A DNA stretch of 64,000 nucleotides from CAYUMU01 sp964445985 (lineage in GTDB: Bacteria; Planctomycetota; Planctomycetia; Pirellulales; S012-138): assembly GCA_964445985.1 (NCBI GenBank), contig CAYUMU010000002.1:107009-171008 (forward strand), written 5' to 3'. The notes under the pieces are model-generated. The model was not told the origin of the DNA, made no database searches, and saw nothing but the letters and a program-made list of their open reading frames with translations. Both the position numbers and the translations under genes were made by a program. Of the stretch, positions 17,093 through 26,064 are shown piece after piece. Each line of letters opens with the position of its first letter. Position 1 is the stretch's first letter.

Positions 17093-18046
17093 TCAGTCGT
17101 AGCTTATGGTGCCAAAGCTCTTGGCCAGAACGTCGGGCGTGACTTTGCCGTAACGGAAGCTGTTGCCGGTCTTGAGATTGATGAAGGTCACCCGAGCGGG
17201 GCTGAAGAGCAGGGGATCGACCTTGTAGAAGTCGCGGCCTGCGCGTTCAAAGATTTCGAGAAACGGCACGCCGTAGTCGCGGCTGGCCGAGCTGGGGACT
17301 TGCGGCCCTAGCGAGCGAAGTTGTTCGTCTGGGCATCGCAGCCAGAGGGTGACGTCGCCGCCGTAGAGAACGGCGTCGTTGGTGCGGCCCAGGGCGGCCA
17401 GGTCGTGCTTGCCCAGGGGCGGCAGCGGCGCGGAGCCGTATCCGGCGACGATGGTTGAGAGGTCGAACTTGAGTTCGTGCAGCTTGTGCAGAGCTGTTTC
17501 CAAGCTGCGGGCCACCACTTGCACGGCGCCAGCCAGGCTGGCCGTGGGGGCCACCAGCAGGGTGAGTTGAGCCGGATCGACGCCGCAGCTTTGGGCCAGG
17601 TACTGGCAGACGGCCGCGGTGGGAAGTTGACGGGATTCGAGCACGCCCACGGCGATGCTGGCGTCTTCGCGTCCGCCGAGCTCGCCGATGAGCGGTTCTT
17701 TGGCCGCGGCGGCGCGCATGGGGCCGGAGCCCATGGCAAAATACTTGTCTTGCTGCACCTGCCAGCCGGCGTATTGAGCGCGCAGGCAAGCCGGCAGGGG
17801 ATGGTCGGAGGCCACGTTCACGTGGGGACCCACGGCGTCGGGTCCGCCGGGCGAAAAGCTGACCGACGCCAGCCCGGCCAGGCAAACTTCGGCTAGCAGG
17901 CGGCCGGCTTCGAGCCCTCCGGGGGCGTCGATGCCGCAATCGATCACGGTGGCTTCGGCGGTGGCGTGGATGGCGATGCCGAGTTCTTCGGCGCGAGCCA
18001 GCATGGTTTGGCAAAGGGCCGCGGCGCGAGCGTTGAGCGGTAGCAT
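17093..18046 (-). CDS. mch: Methenyltetrahydromethanopterin cyclohydrolase
   Basis: 317-residue enzyme of the tetrahydromethanopterin-linked C1 pathway. It interconverts methenyl-H4MPT and formyl-H4MPT and supports formaldehyde oxidation in planctomycetes and methylotrophs. Length and sequence follow the Mch family: DCGIDAPGGLEAGRLLAEVCLAG near residues 36-58, GPHVNVASDHPLPACLRAQYAGWQ, FAMGSGPMRA, and C-terminal SRDYGVPFLEIFE and FYKVDPLLFSPARVTFINLKTG. The start is ATG 18046 (MLPLNARAAAL), which matches family length; the frame is open 59 codons further but runs through a hairpin and a dispersed repeat. No other C1 genes lie in the window. Confidence 0.95.
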   Translation of the reverse strand: MLPLNARAAALCQTMLARAEELGIAIHATAEATVIDCGIDAPGGLEAGRLLAEVCLAGLASVSFSPGGPDAVGPHVNVASDHPLPACLRAQYAGWQVQQDKYFAMGSGPMRAAAAKEPLIGELGGREDASIAVGVLESRQLPTAAVCQYLAQSCGVDPAQLTLLVAPTASLAGAVQVVARSLETALHKLHELKFDLSTIVAGYGSAPLPPLGKHDLAALGRTNDAVLYGGDVTLWLRCPDEQLRSLGPQVPSSASRDYGVPFLEIFERAGRDFYKVDPLLFSPARVTFINLKTGNSFRYGKVTPDVLAKSFGTISYD

Positions 18047-18079
18047 ATTCGACCGTTGTTTTTGAGTTCCAACCACAGA

Positions 18080-18102
18080 GGGTGGTTGACGAGCAACCAC
18101 CC
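18080..18102. repeat. Hairpin just upstream of mch
   Basis: Perfect 9-base stem GGGTGGTTG (18080-18088) and CAACCACCC (18094-18102) with loop ACGAG, about 34 bases before the mch start. In transcripts of mch it would lie in the 5' leader. Confidence 0.4.
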
Positions 18103-18123
18103 CACGGCTACTTGTCTCGAAGT

Positions 18124-18197
18124 TTCTGGGGGCAGGCCGTCGGTTACGCGAGACGGTCGTCAGGGGCCGTTTGGCGACAGCCTGACCCCAGCCTCCC
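18124..18197 (+). repeat. CTGGGGGC/CCCCAGCC dispersed palindrome, copy A
   Basis: Left arm TTCTGGGGGCAGGCCGTC (from 18124) and right arm GACAGCCTGACCCCAGCC (18176 onward), then TCCC. The two arms are complementary at 14 of 16 bases. It shares its outer ends with copies at 22407, 22527 and 45028. It lies between glgX and mch, both on the minus strand. Confidence 0.65.
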
Positions 18198-18235
18198 GCG
18201 AACGCGGCGCGGATGGTACGCACGGGGTGCGTATC

Positions 18236-20392
18236 CTACCGGAGTTTTTGGCCGTTGCTGGCTGGTTTTTCGGCCGTGTTTTGGACGGTCTTTTCCACCT
18301 TGGTTTCCAAGGCCACGTCTTTTTCGGCACGTTCCGAAACAAAGCACACGAGCGATTGAGGCCCCAGGGTGATGCGCTTGCCTTTGAGCAGCGGCCCATC
18401 GGCATCGCGGAAGATGTCGCCGGGCGGCTCTTCCCAGGTGTCGATGAATTTTCGCCAGCGAATTTGCCGGGCATTTTCGGGAATGGTGAATTCCCGGGCC
18501 TGACCCGAAGCGTGGAACATCAGCAGCACATGGCGGCCGACTTGCCGGTCTTTGGTCGTGGCCGCTCCGAAGATGCAGGTCAGGCTATGGTCGCTGAGGT
18601 GCCAATCGGCGGGGCGGCCTTCGGGGCTGAACCAGCTCACGTCGGGCAGCGTGCCGGGCTTTTCGACCACGCCTTTGAGGAATGTGGGCCGGCGGACGGT
18701 GGGTTCGTCGCGGCGGAAGCGGATCAGCGTGCGGCAAAAATGAACCAAATCGGCATGCCGCTCAATGAACTTCCAGTTCACCCAGCTGATGTCGTTGTCT
18801 TGGCAGTAGGCGTTGTTGTTGCCTCGCTGGGTGCGGCGGAATTCGTCGCCGCACAGCAGCATGGGCACGCCCTGGCTGAGGAGCAACGTGGCGAGCATGT
18901 TGCGAATTTGCCGTTTGCGCACGGCCTGCACCGCCACGCGGCGCGAGGGCCCTTCCACGCCGTAGTTGTTGCCGTGGTTGTTGTTGTCGCCGTCGCGGTT
19001 GTCTTCGCCGTTGGCCTCGTTGTGCTTGTGGTCGTAGCTCACCAGATCGTTCATCGGAAAGCCGTCGTGGCTGGTGATGAAGTTGATACTGTGGTACGGC
19101 CGGCGGCCCGAGGGCTGGTACAGATCGCTCGAGCCGGCGATGCGCGTGGCCAGGCAGCCCACCATGCCGGGGTCGCCGCGCCAAAATCGGCGGACGTCGT
19201 CACGGTAGCGGCCGTTCCATTCGGCCCAGCGGCCATTGGCGAACGAGCCCACCTGGTAGGCGCCGGCGGCGTCCCAGGCTTCGGCAATAATTTTGGTGTC
19301 GGCCAGCAAGGGATCTTCGGCGATGGTTTCCACCGTGGGCGGGTCGGGCATCAATTCGCCCCGTTGGTTGCGGCTGAGAATGGAAGCCAGGTCAAAGCGG
19401 AAGCCATCGATGTGATAGTTCAGCACCCAGTGCCGCAGGCAGCGGAAAATGAGCTCGCGGACCACGGGGTGGTTGCCGTTGACGGTATTGCCGCAGCCCG
19501 AGTAATTGCGGTAATAGCCGTGATCATCGAGCATGTAGTAAACGCGGTTTTCCAAGCCCTTGAAGCCGAAGGTGGGTCCGTAGTGATTGCCTTCGGCGGT
19601 GTGGTTGAAGACGACGTCGAGAATGACTTCGATGCCGGCCTGGTGGAGAGCCCGCACCATTTCCTTGAATTCTCGCACCTGGGCGCCCGGCTCGCGGCCG
19701 GCGGCGTAACCGCGGTGCGGAGAGAAAAAGGCGATGGGGTCGTAGCCCCAGTAGTTGGGGCGGGTGAGCTTTTCACCGTGCCAGCCGGTGGTGGGGAACT
19801 CGTGAACGGGCATGAGTTCCACGGCCGTTATGCCCAGCGACTGCAGGTAGGGAATCTTGTCGATGATGCCCAGGTAGGTTCCCGGCTCTTCGGCCCCGCT
19901 GGAGCGGTGCTTGGAGAACCCGCGGACGTGCATCTCGTAGATGATCGATTCGGAAAGCGGCCGCCGCAGGTGGCGATCGCCCTGCCAATCGAAGTGGTCG
20001 TCGATCACCACGCACTTGGGCGGGCGAATGATGCCATCGGGGCCGGGCTGGAATTCGCCGGCCAGGGCCTTGGCGTAGGGGTCGATCAGACGAGCCCGCC
20101 CGTCGAAGCGGTGACCTTGGGAGGGCTCAAAGGGGCCGTCGGCCTGGAAGTGGTAAAGCTGCCCTGGCCCCACGCCGGGCACGAAGGCACTCCACATGTC
20201 GCCCCAGCGATCGGTATCGGGGTCGAGCTCAATGATTTCGGCAGGATCGCGATCGCGCACGCGGTTGTACAGCAATACTCGCATTGCTGTCGCGTGGCGG
20301 CTGAACACGACAAATTGCACGCCGCCTTCCCACACCAGGGCGCCATAGGGGAGCGGGTGGGTAAAGTCCAAGCTGGGATGGGTACGTTGCAT
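18236..20392 (-). CDS. glgX: Glycogen debranching enzyme GlgX (GH13 isoamylase type)
   Basis: 718-residue cytoplasmic alpha-1,6-glucosidase acting on limit dextrins during glycogen breakdown. The N-terminal CBM48 domain (residues 10-120) contains LPYGALVWEGGVQFVVFSRHA. The GH13 barrel follows, with IEVILDVVFNHTAEG, DGFRFDLASIL (catalytic Asp), TKIIAEAWDAAG (catalytic Glu) and NFITSHDGFPMNDLVSYDHK (transition-state Asp). HNEANGEDNRDGDNNNHGNN is the GlgX/isoamylase-specific loop, and DEFRRTQRGNNNAYCQDN is also typical. The C-terminal 30 residues are charged and low complexity (AEKDVALETKVEKTVQNTAEK), beyond the usual end. The start is ATG 20392. The promoter region upstream has a small hairpin at 20423-20440. 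Confidence 0.96.
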   Translation of the reverse strand: MQRTHPSLDFTHPLPYGALVWEGGVQFVVFSRHATAMRVLLYNRVRDRDPAEIIELDPDTDRWGDMWSAFVPGVGPGQLYHFQADGPFEPSQGHRFDGRARLIDPYAKALAGEFQPGPDGIIRPPKCVVIDDHFDWQGDRHLRRPLSESIIYEMHVRGFSKHRSSGAEEPGTYLGIIDKIPYLQSLGITAVELMPVHEFPTTGWHGEKLTRPNYWGYDPIAFFSPHRGYAAGREPGAQVREFKEMVRALHQAGIEVILDVVFNHTAEGNHYGPTFGFKGLENRVYYMLDDHGYYRNYSGCGNTVNGNHPVVRELIFRCLRHWVLNYHIDGFRFDLASILSRNQRGELMPDPPTVETIAEDPLLADTKIIAEAWDAAGAYQVGSFANGRWAEWNGRYRDDVRRFWRGDPGMVGCLATRIAGSSDLYQPSGRRPYHSINFITSHDGFPMNDLVSYDHKHNEANGEDNRDGDNNNHGNNYGVEGPSRRVAVQAVRKRQIRNMLATLLLSQGVPMLLCGDEFRRTQRGNNNAYCQDNDISWVNWKFIERHADLVHFCRTLIRFRRDEPTVRRPTFLKGVVEKPGTLPDVSWFSPEGRPADWHLSDHSLTCIFGAATTKDRQVGRHVLLMFHASGQAREFTIPENARQIRWRKFIDTWEEPPGDIFRDADGPLLKGKRITLGPQSLVCFVSERAEKDVALETKVEKTVQNTAEKPASNGQKLR

Positions 20393-20776
20393 CGAGTCCT
20401 TTCCGTGTCAGACGCTGGTCAACCACGGCAAGTGCCGTGGCTGGGGCGGCGACGGCTGTCAAGCATAGCAGTTGCCAATTCGACTGACTACCGCGGCCCG
20501 GCCCGCGGTTTGCCTAATCGGCAAAGTCGGCCCGAACATACCCGCGCGGGGAGGGGCGGTCGGTCGTCAATTTTGCGGGGGGGTGCATCGCAGGGGTGGA
20601 TAAGTTCCCCACGCCTTGTGCCGTTCGTACTTACGGCCATTGGCAGGGATGACAGATCCCGCAACCTGCTTTGATTCGGCAACTTTGGCCGGCTGCTTGA
20701 GAAAGCCTGGCGAAACGGGCGGTGCCTCACCGGTTATTCGCATTATCGGCCCGGGTGGCAGATGGCGGATACCGTT
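20393..20776. other. Intergenic stretch between glgX and the response regulator; one hairpin
   Basis: No gene supported. An 8-base perfect stem CCACGGCA (20423-20430) and TGCCGTGG (20433-20440) lies 31 bases before the glgX start and would be in its leader or promoter. The rest should hold the 3' end of the two-component operon. Confidence 0.4.
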
Positions 20777-21487
20777 CTAAGCGGGGGTGCGCACCAGGCG
20801 GTAACCGGTGCCCCGCACCGAGAGCAGATGGCGGGGCCGGCTGGGGTCGGGCTCGATGAGCTTGCGCAGCCGGAGCACGAAGTTATCGATGCTGCGGGTG
20901 GAGATTTCGGTGTTTTCGCCCCAAACTTCCTCCAGAATTTCCGCCCGACTGAGCACCCGGCCCGGGTGCTGCAAGAAGTACCGGAGGAGTTGGGCTTCGA
21001 GGGTGGTGAGATCGAAGGTTTGGCCGTCGCGATGCCCTTGGAAGGTGCGGAAGTTGATTTGGGCCGCCCCGAGCTGGCAGGTTTCGACCTCGGGGCTGCT
21101 GGCTGGCTGGGTCGCCACGGAGCGTTGCTGGCGGCGCTTGAGCAGATTGCGCACGCGGCTGAGCAGCTCGACCAGCACGAACGGTTTGCTTATGTATTGA
21201 TCGGCCCCGCAGTCGAATGCCAGCGTGCGGTCTTCGCTGAGCGTGCGGGCACTGAGCACCAGCACGGGAATCTCGTGATCGGTCTGGCGGATTTCGCGGC
21301 AAATTTCGTAGCCGCTCATGCCAGGGAGCATGAGGTCGAGAATGACCAGGTCGATGCCGCCTTCGGCCAGCCGGGCGAGGGCCGAGGGTCCGTTGCCGAA
21401 CAGTTCGACGTCGTAACCTTCCTGCTCAAAGTTGAATTTAAGCCCCCCGGCCAGGGCGGCTTCGTCCTCGACAATCAGGAGTCGCAT
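20777..21487 (-). CDS. OmpR/PhoB-family response regulator
   Basis: 236-residue two-component response regulator. The receiver domain (residues 1-118) has the acidic pair Glu7-Asp8 (VEDEAAL), the phospho-acceptor Asp51 (VILDLMLPG), the switch residues LSART and the lysine in YISKPF. The C-terminal winged helix (about 135-236) has FDLTTLEAQLLRYFLQHPGRVLSR, EVWGE, then DNFVLRLRKLIEPDP, with RGTGYRLV at the end, a typical Trans_reg_C domain. The ATG overlaps the 3' end of the kinase gene by 13 bases, so the pair is co-translated. Target genes are not known. Confidence 0.96.
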   Translation of the reverse strand: MRLLIVEDEAALAGGLKFNFEQEGYDVELFGNGPSALARLAEGGIDLVILDLMLPGMSGYEICREIRQTDHEIPVLVLSARTLSEDRTLAFDCGADQYISKPFVLVELLSRVRNLLKRRQQRSVATQPASSPEVETCQLGAAQINFRTFQGHRDGQTFDLTTLEAQLLRYFLQHPGRVLSRAEILEEVWGENTEISTRSIDNFVLRLRKLIEPDPSRPRHLLSVRGTGYRLVRTPA

Positions 21488-22392
21488 GGGGCCGCTCCTC
21501 CGGGCAGGGTGACTTCGAGCACGCTGCCAACGCCAGCGGGTCCCGGCAGCACGCGAATGGTGCCCTTCAGTTGTTTGACCAGCGTTTGCACGATGTAAAG
21601 CCCTAGCCCGGTGCCCTTTTGCCGCCGCTCCAATTCGCTGCCGCCCCGGAAGAATAATCCAAAGATATTCTTCCGCAAGTCTTCGGGGATGCCGGCCCCG
21701 TTGTCGGATACCTGAACCTGCACTCTTTTCGGGTCGAGCAGGCGGGCCGAGACCTTCACGCGGGGAGGATCGCCGCCGTATTTGACGGCGTTGTCGAGCA
21801 GGTTGCGGAAGATCATTTCGAGGACGAGCGGCACGGCCCGCATGGAGAGCGGCGGCAGGTCAAACTCGAAGACTTCGGCCGGATTGTGCCGATGATGCTC
21901 GGCGGCCCAACGGGCGCAGCGGGCAATCAACGATTCCATCGGCACATCTTCGGGAGGCTGGTTCTGACCGACGGCATCGAGCCGGGCCACTTCCAGCAAC
22001 TGGTCGATCAGCTCGTCGAGCCGGGTGAGCTCGGCGTCCATGGTGCGAAAGAACTCTTCTTGCCGGCCGCGGTCGAGCGTTCGCATTTGCAGGGTTTCGA
22101 GATAGAGCCGGAGCGAGGCAATGGGGCTTTTGAGCTCGTGGGTTACGCTATCAATGAAATTGGCTTGCCGCTGGTTGAGCCGGGTTTCTTTGACGTGCAA
22201 GAACGAATAGAACATCAGCCCTAGCAGCGTGAGGGCGAACACCACCGTGCCAATCGCCAGGCCGCTCCAGGCATCGAAGTGCGCCAGCAGCACAATCCAG
22301 CAGACCATCAGGGCCACGTTCAGCAGGGCCAAAATGGCGCTGAGCGTGATGGGGAAGGTTTTCTTCAGCCGCTTCCGGAAAGTGGATTTCAT
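21475..22392 (-). CDS. Membrane sensor histidine kinase, partner of the regulator at 20777
   Basis: 305-residue sensor kinase. Two close membrane helices (about residues 14-37 and 44-64) leave almost no periplasmic loop, so the sensed signal is probably in the membrane or cytoplasm. The HisKA domain carries the phospho-acceptor His85 in FIDSVTHELKSPIASL. The ATPase domain shows the N box RNLLDNAVKYGG, G1 VSDNGAGIPE, the F box and G2 KGTGLGLYIVQTLVKQL. The start at ATG 22392 (MKSTFRKRLKKTF) was preferred over one at 22422 because the longer frame enters a dispersed palindrome at 22407-22482. The first gene of the two-component operon. Confidence 0.93.
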   Translation of the reverse strand: MKSTFRKRLKKTFPITLSAILALLNVALMVCWIVLLAHFDAWSGLAIGTVVFALTLLGLMFYSFLHVKETRLNQRQANFIDSVTHELKSPIASLRLYLETLQMRTLDRGRQEEFFRTMDAELTRLDELIDQLLEVARLDAVGQNQPPEDVPMESLIARCARWAAEHHRHNPAEVFEFDLPPLSMRAVPLVLEMIFRNLLDNAVKYGGDPPRVKVSARLLDPKRVQVQVSDNGAGIPEDLRKNIFGLFFRGGSELERRQKGTGLGLYIVQTLVKQLKGTIRVLPGPAGVGSVLEVTLPGGAAPCDS

Positions 22393-22406
22393 GGGGAGTA
22401 AGTGAC

Positions 22407-22482
22407 GGGTGGCTGGGGTCAAGTTGTGGCCAACGAAGTTTGCTACGGGTGATAACCTTGGTCCACAACTTGCCCCCAGAAG
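22407..22482 (-). repeat. CTGGGGGC/CCCCAGCC dispersed palindrome, copy B
   Basis: Minus-strand orientation. The right arm, read on the minus strand, is CTTCTGGGGGCAAGTTGTGG (22463-22482) and the left arm is CCACAACTTGACCCCAGCC then ACCC (22407-22429). The inner stem AAGTTGTGG/CCACAACTT is perfect and differs from the stems of the other three copies. It lies 14 bases before the kinase start. Confidence 0.7.
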
Positions 22483-22526
22483 AACCTGGCCATACGGGTG
22501 GGAATCACGCTGCCGGCTTCAAGGCA

Positions 22527-22599
22527 CTGGGGGCAGGCTGCCGTTCATGCTGACAGGTAGCTCATGGTCGAATGGGTGGCAGCCTGCCCCCAGCCACCC
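22527..22599 (+). repeat. CTGGGGGC/CCCCAGCC dispersed palindrome, copy C
   Basis: Arms CTGGGGGCAGGCTGCC (22527-22542) and GGCAGCCTGCCCCCAG (22578-22593), perfectly complementary over 16 bases, then CCACCC. It ends 4 bases from the stop codon of the DUF1501 gene at 22603, where it could act as a terminator hairpin. Confidence 0.75.
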
Positions 22600-22602
22600 A
22601 TC

Positions 22603-24066
22603 TTAGGCGAGAATGTCGTGCATTACATGCCCATGCACGTCCGTCAGGCGCATGTCTCGGCCGCTGAAGCGAAAGGTGAGCCGAGTGTGGTCGATGCCCA
22701 GCAGGTGGAGCATGGTGGCGTGCAGGTCGTGGATTTCCACCTTGTTTTCGATGGCATGGTAGCCGTATTCGTCGGTGGCGCCAAAGATGGTTCCGCCCCG
22801 GATGCCGCCGCCGGCCATCCACATGGAGAAGCCAAAGGGGTTGTGATCGCGGCCGTCGGCCCCTTGGGCGAACGGCGTGCGGCCGAACTCTCCGGAGAAG
22901 ACCACCAGGGTTTGATCGAGCAGACCCCGCTGACGGAGATCGGCCAGCAGGCCGGCCACCGGTTGATCCACCGCGCGGGCGTTGCGGGCGTGCCCTTCCT
23001 TGAGATTAGCATGCTGGTCCCAGCGATCGACGCCGACCGAAGGGCAGGTGAGCTCGATGAACCGCACGCCGCTTTCCACCAGTCGCCTCGCCAGCAGGCA
23101 TTGCCGGGCAAAGGTGGCGGTGGGGCCGTAGGCAGAATCGGCCCCGTACAGTCGATGGGTTGCCGCGGTTTCGCGAGAAAGATCGGTGAGGTCGGGTACG
23201 GCCGCCTGCATGCGATAGGCCAGCTCGTAGTTGGCGATGGCCGATTCGAGCGCGTCGACGCGGCCCAATCGCTCCAAGCCGCCCTGGTCGAGGCTTTGCA
23301 GCAGGGCGAGCTTGTTCTGTTGCAACCTGGCGGTGGGCTCCATTCGCTGCACGTTGGCGACCGGGGTAGCGCCGGAGTGGAACAGCGAGCCTTGGTAGCT
23401 GGCCGGGAGAAAGCCGGAGTTGAAATTGTCCATGCCGCCGGGCGGAATCAGGCCGCCGTTGAGCACAATGAAGCCGGGCAGGTTGCGGCACTCGCTGCCG
23501 AGTCCATACCCAAACCAGGCCCCCATGCTGGGGCGACCCTGCTGGCCGTGGCCGGTGTGCAAAAAGTAGTTGGCGTTGGTGTGCTCGGGAAAGTTGGACG
23601 TCATCGAGCGAACCACGGCCAACTGATCGACGTGCTGGGCGATGTTGGGAAACAGGTCGCTGACCGGCGTGCCGCACTGGCCGTACGGACGAAAAGCCCA
23701 AGGGCTGGCGAGCGTGTTGCCAATATTGTTGAATTGCGTGGGCTGAATCTTGGGACCGAACGGCTTGCCATGGTCCTTGGTGAGACGCGGTTTGGGGTCG
23801 AAGGTATCGACCTGGCTGGGGCCGCCGTCCATGTAAAGGAAGATGACGCTCCGGGCCTTGGCCGGGTGATGGCCGGTGGTGGCCGCGAAGGGACTTCTCT
23901 CGGGCTTGAAGCCAGCTCGATCATCGGCCGACGAGGTGGGAGCGCCGAAGGACCAGTCGCTGAGCAGCGTGGATAAGGCCACGGCGCCGAAGCCCAGAAC
24001 CCCGCGTTGAAGGGCCTCGCGGCGGGTGAGGGCGGGCGGTAGGGTTCTTCCGCAGGGATAGGGCAT
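22603..24066 (-). CDS. DUF1501 domain-containing protein (sulfatase-like fold), Tat-exported
   Basis: 487-residue protein of the DUF1501 family, very abundant in planctomycetes and built on an alkaline phosphatase/sulfatase-like fold. The N-terminus has a twin-arginine-type signal (TRREALQRGVLGFGAVALS). Family landmarks are SVIFLYMDGGPSQVDTFDPKP, RSMTSNFPEHTNANYF, GRPSMGAWFGYGLGSECRNLP, FARQCLLARRLVESGVRFIELT, VVFSGEFGRTPFAQG, DHNPFGFSMWMAGGGIRGG and, near the end, HDLHATMLHLLGIDHTRLTF. The biological role is unknown. Unlike many family members, no PSCyt1/DUF1549/DUF1553 partner is next to it; instead another DUF1501 gene is upstream in the same direction. Confidence 0.93.
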   Translation of the reverse strand: MPYPCGRTLPPALTRREALQRGVLGFGAVALSTLLSDWSFGAPTSSADDRAGFKPERSPFAATTGHHPAKARSVIFLYMDGGPSQVDTFDPKPRLTKDHGKPFGPKIQPTQFNNIGNTLASPWAFRPYGQCGTPVSDLFPNIAQHVDQLAVVRSMTSNFPEHTNANYFLHTGHGQQGRPSMGAWFGYGLGSECRNLPGFIVLNGGLIPPGGMDNFNSGFLPASYQGSLFHSGATPVANVQRMEPTARLQQNKLALLQSLDQGGLERLGRVDALESAIANYELAYRMQAAVPDLTDLSRETAATHRLYGADSAYGPTATFARQCLLARRLVESGVRFIELTCPSVGVDRWDQHANLKEGHARNARAVDQPVAGLLADLRQRGLLDQTLVVFSGEFGRTPFAQGADGRDHNPFGFSMWMAGGGIRGGTIFGATDEYGYHAIENKVEIHDLHATMLHLLGIDHTRLTFRFSGRDMRLTDVHGHVMHDILA

Positions 24067-24153
24067 GGTGGGCTTTATCGGTGTTGAGGAGCGCCGTGCG
24101 GTTGAGGATTTGAGTCCAAGCCGGTTTCAATAGTCAAGTCGCAACCGCTGCCA

Positions 24154-24181
24154 CTGGATTCCCGCATCCGCGGGAATGACG
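24154..24181. repeat. Short intergenic hairpin repeat (CTGGAT...GGGAATGACG type), second copy
   Basis: CTGGATTCCCGCATCCGCGG followed by GAATGACG, with the stem TCCCGC/GCGGGA. Related to the site at 834-862. It lies between the two DUF1501 genes. Confidence 0.6.
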
Positions 24182-24207
24182 TGCACCATTCGTTCATCGA
24201 AGGCGCA

Positions 24208-25692
24208 TTAAGCAAGAATCTTTTTCACCACATGCCCCGCCACGTCGGTTAGGCGGAAGTCGCGACCTTGGAACCGGTAGGTCAGGCGGTGGTGGTCGAT
24301 GCCGAGCAGGTGCAAGAGCGTGGCATGGAAATCGTTGACATGCACGATGTCTTCCACGGCGGAATAACCCAGCTCGTCGGTATGGCCGTGGGTGACGCCG
24401 CCGCGGATGCCGCCGCCCGCCATCCAAAGCGAAAAGCCTTTAATATGGTGGTCGCGGCCATTCCCTTGGGCCATGGGCGTGCGGCCGAACTCGCCACCCC
24501 ACACCACCAGGGTGTCGTCGAGCATGCCGCGTTGCTTGAGATCGGTAACCAGGGCCGCGGCGGCCTGATCGACTTCGGCCGCCGTGCCAGCCACGTTTTG
24601 CTTGATGCCGCCGTGATGGTCCCAGCCGCGGTGATAGAGCTGGATGAACCGCACGCCCCGCTCGGCCAGCCGCCGGGCCAGCAGGCAGTTGCCGGCGAAG
24701 GAGCCATCGGCCCCCTTGGTGCCATAGAGATCGAGAATGTGCCGAGGTTCGTCCGCGATATCGATCAGCTCGGGCACGCTGGCCTGCATGCGAAAGGCCG
24801 TTTCGTAGGCGGCGATGCGGGTGGCGATTTCGGGGTCATGGACCACGGCGTCTTGCAGACGGTTGAGTTGCTGCACGGTATCGACAATGTCTTGCTGCTG
24901 GTCGCGGTTCACGCCTGCGGGGTTTCGTACATAGAGCACGGGGTCGCCCTTGGAGCGGAATTCCACGCCTTGAAAGCGGCTGGGCAAAAAGCCGCTATGC
25001 CACTGCCGGGCCGCGATGGGTTGGCTTTGGCCGAACTTGCCGATGGAAGTCATGACCACAAAGCCGGGCAAGTCCTGGCTATCGCTCCCCAGGCCGTAGT
25101 TGATCCACGAGCCCATCGAGGGCCGGCCGGCGATCAGGCTGCCGGTATTCATGAAGGTGTGGGCCGGATCGTGGTTGATGGCGTCGGTAACCATCGAATT
25201 CACGATGCAAATCTCGTCGGCAATTTTGCCCACGTGGGGAAAGATGCCGCAAATCTGCTGGCCGCTTTGGCCGTATTTTTCGAACGGGTGCTGCGGGGCA
25301 AAACAGTTGAGCTGCTTGCCTTGAAGCTGCGCGATCGGCATGCCGGCCGTGTACGACTCGGGCATGGGCTGGCCATTCATTTCTGCCAGCTTCGGCTTGT
25401 AATCGAGCGTTTCTAAATGGCTGGGGCCACCCGCCATGCAGAGGTAGATCACCCTTTTGGCGCGAGGGGCGTGGTGCAATGGGTTGACGAGACCCGGCCA
25501 GGAGGCGGGTTTTTCCGATGAGTTTGCCGCGGCAGCCTGGCCTTCGGCGGCGAACAGCTTCGGCGCCAAAAAGCCGGCCAGAACGGCACTGCCAATGCCG
25601 GCGGTCGCCTGGGAAAGAAACGTGCGCCGGCACGAGCGCGCCGCGACGGCGTTTTGGAAGAGTCGATCAAATTCGCCGGTGGGGTTCTTCAT
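24208..25692 (-). CDS. DUF1501 domain-containing protein, Tat-exported
   Basis: 494-residue second member of the DUF1501 family. The start is ATG 25692 (MKNPTGEFDRLFQNAVAARS). The frame stays open to 27249, but that extension is antisense to the TIGR00300 gene and is not real. The Tat-like signal is CRRTFLSQATAGIGSAVLAG. Landmarks are RVIYLCMAGGPSHLETLDYKP, GRPSMGSWINYGLGSDSQDLP, FAGNCLLARRLAERGVRFIQL, VVWGGEFGRTPMAQG, DHHIKGFSLWMAGGGIRGG and NDFHATLLHLLGIDHHRLTY. It is divergent from the ornithine cyclodeaminase gene and followed by another DUF1501 gene 141 bases downstream. No cytochrome-type partner is adjacent. Confidence 0.93.
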   Translation of the reverse strand: MKNPTGEFDRLFQNAVAARSCRRTFLSQATAGIGSAVLAGFLAPKLFAAEGQAAAANSSEKPASWPGLVNPLHHAPRAKRVIYLCMAGGPSHLETLDYKPKLAEMNGQPMPESYTAGMPIAQLQGKQLNCFAPQHPFEKYGQSGQQICGIFPHVGKIADEICIVNSMVTDAINHDPAHTFMNTGSLIAGRPSMGSWINYGLGSDSQDLPGFVVMTSIGKFGQSQPIAARQWHSGFLPSRFQGVEFRSKGDPVLYVRNPAGVNRDQQQDIVDTVQQLNRLQDAVVHDPEIATRIAAYETAFRMQASVPELIDIADEPRHILDLYGTKGADGSFAGNCLLARRLAERGVRFIQLYHRGWDHHGGIKQNVAGTAAEVDQAAAALVTDLKQRGMLDDTLVVWGGEFGRTPMAQGNGRDHHIKGFSLWMAGGGIRGGVTHGHTDELGYSAVEDIVHVNDFHATLLHLLGIDHHRLTYRFQGRDFRLTDVAGHVVKKILA

Positions 25693-26064
25693 GTCACATC
25701 CACAAACCAGCAGGACGTTTAGGTTTTTTCGGGCGAGGATGGCGGGCGTCGGTCTCTGCGCGGGGCGAGGTCGGGAGGAATTCGATTGCGGAGATCCTGG
25801 CAACCTACCTTCCAAGATAGGCGACCTGCTCCCATGCCTGCAATGGAAAAGCGAATCGCAAGCAGGGCGGATTCGGGGGTGTCTCTTGATTAATTTGGGG
25901 GCGATAAGTGCCTGCGGCGGCCGTTGGGCGATGAGTCTGTATTGGTGCCGGGGGCTTCCGGCCCTAGAATTCCCGAAAGCGAGCCGCGCGTTGTTGCGTT
26001 GACGGTGCGGCTTTGAGGGCGGAGGTAGCGGTTCCACTTCTCGTAACCTTTTGAGGTGACAGGG
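25693..26064. other. Divergent promoter region between DUF1501 and the TIGR00300 gene
   Basis: No gene supported. Transcription leaves in both directions. The only clear site is the ribosome binding sequence GAGGTG ahead of ATG 26065. Confidence 0.45.

Noticed and set aside
18056..20674. 872-codon open frame on the plus strand opposite glgX
   Set aside because: It is a shadow produced by high GC at third codon positions; its residue make-up is Gly/Ala/His/Val rich with no domain, while the minus strand encodes a complete GlgX.
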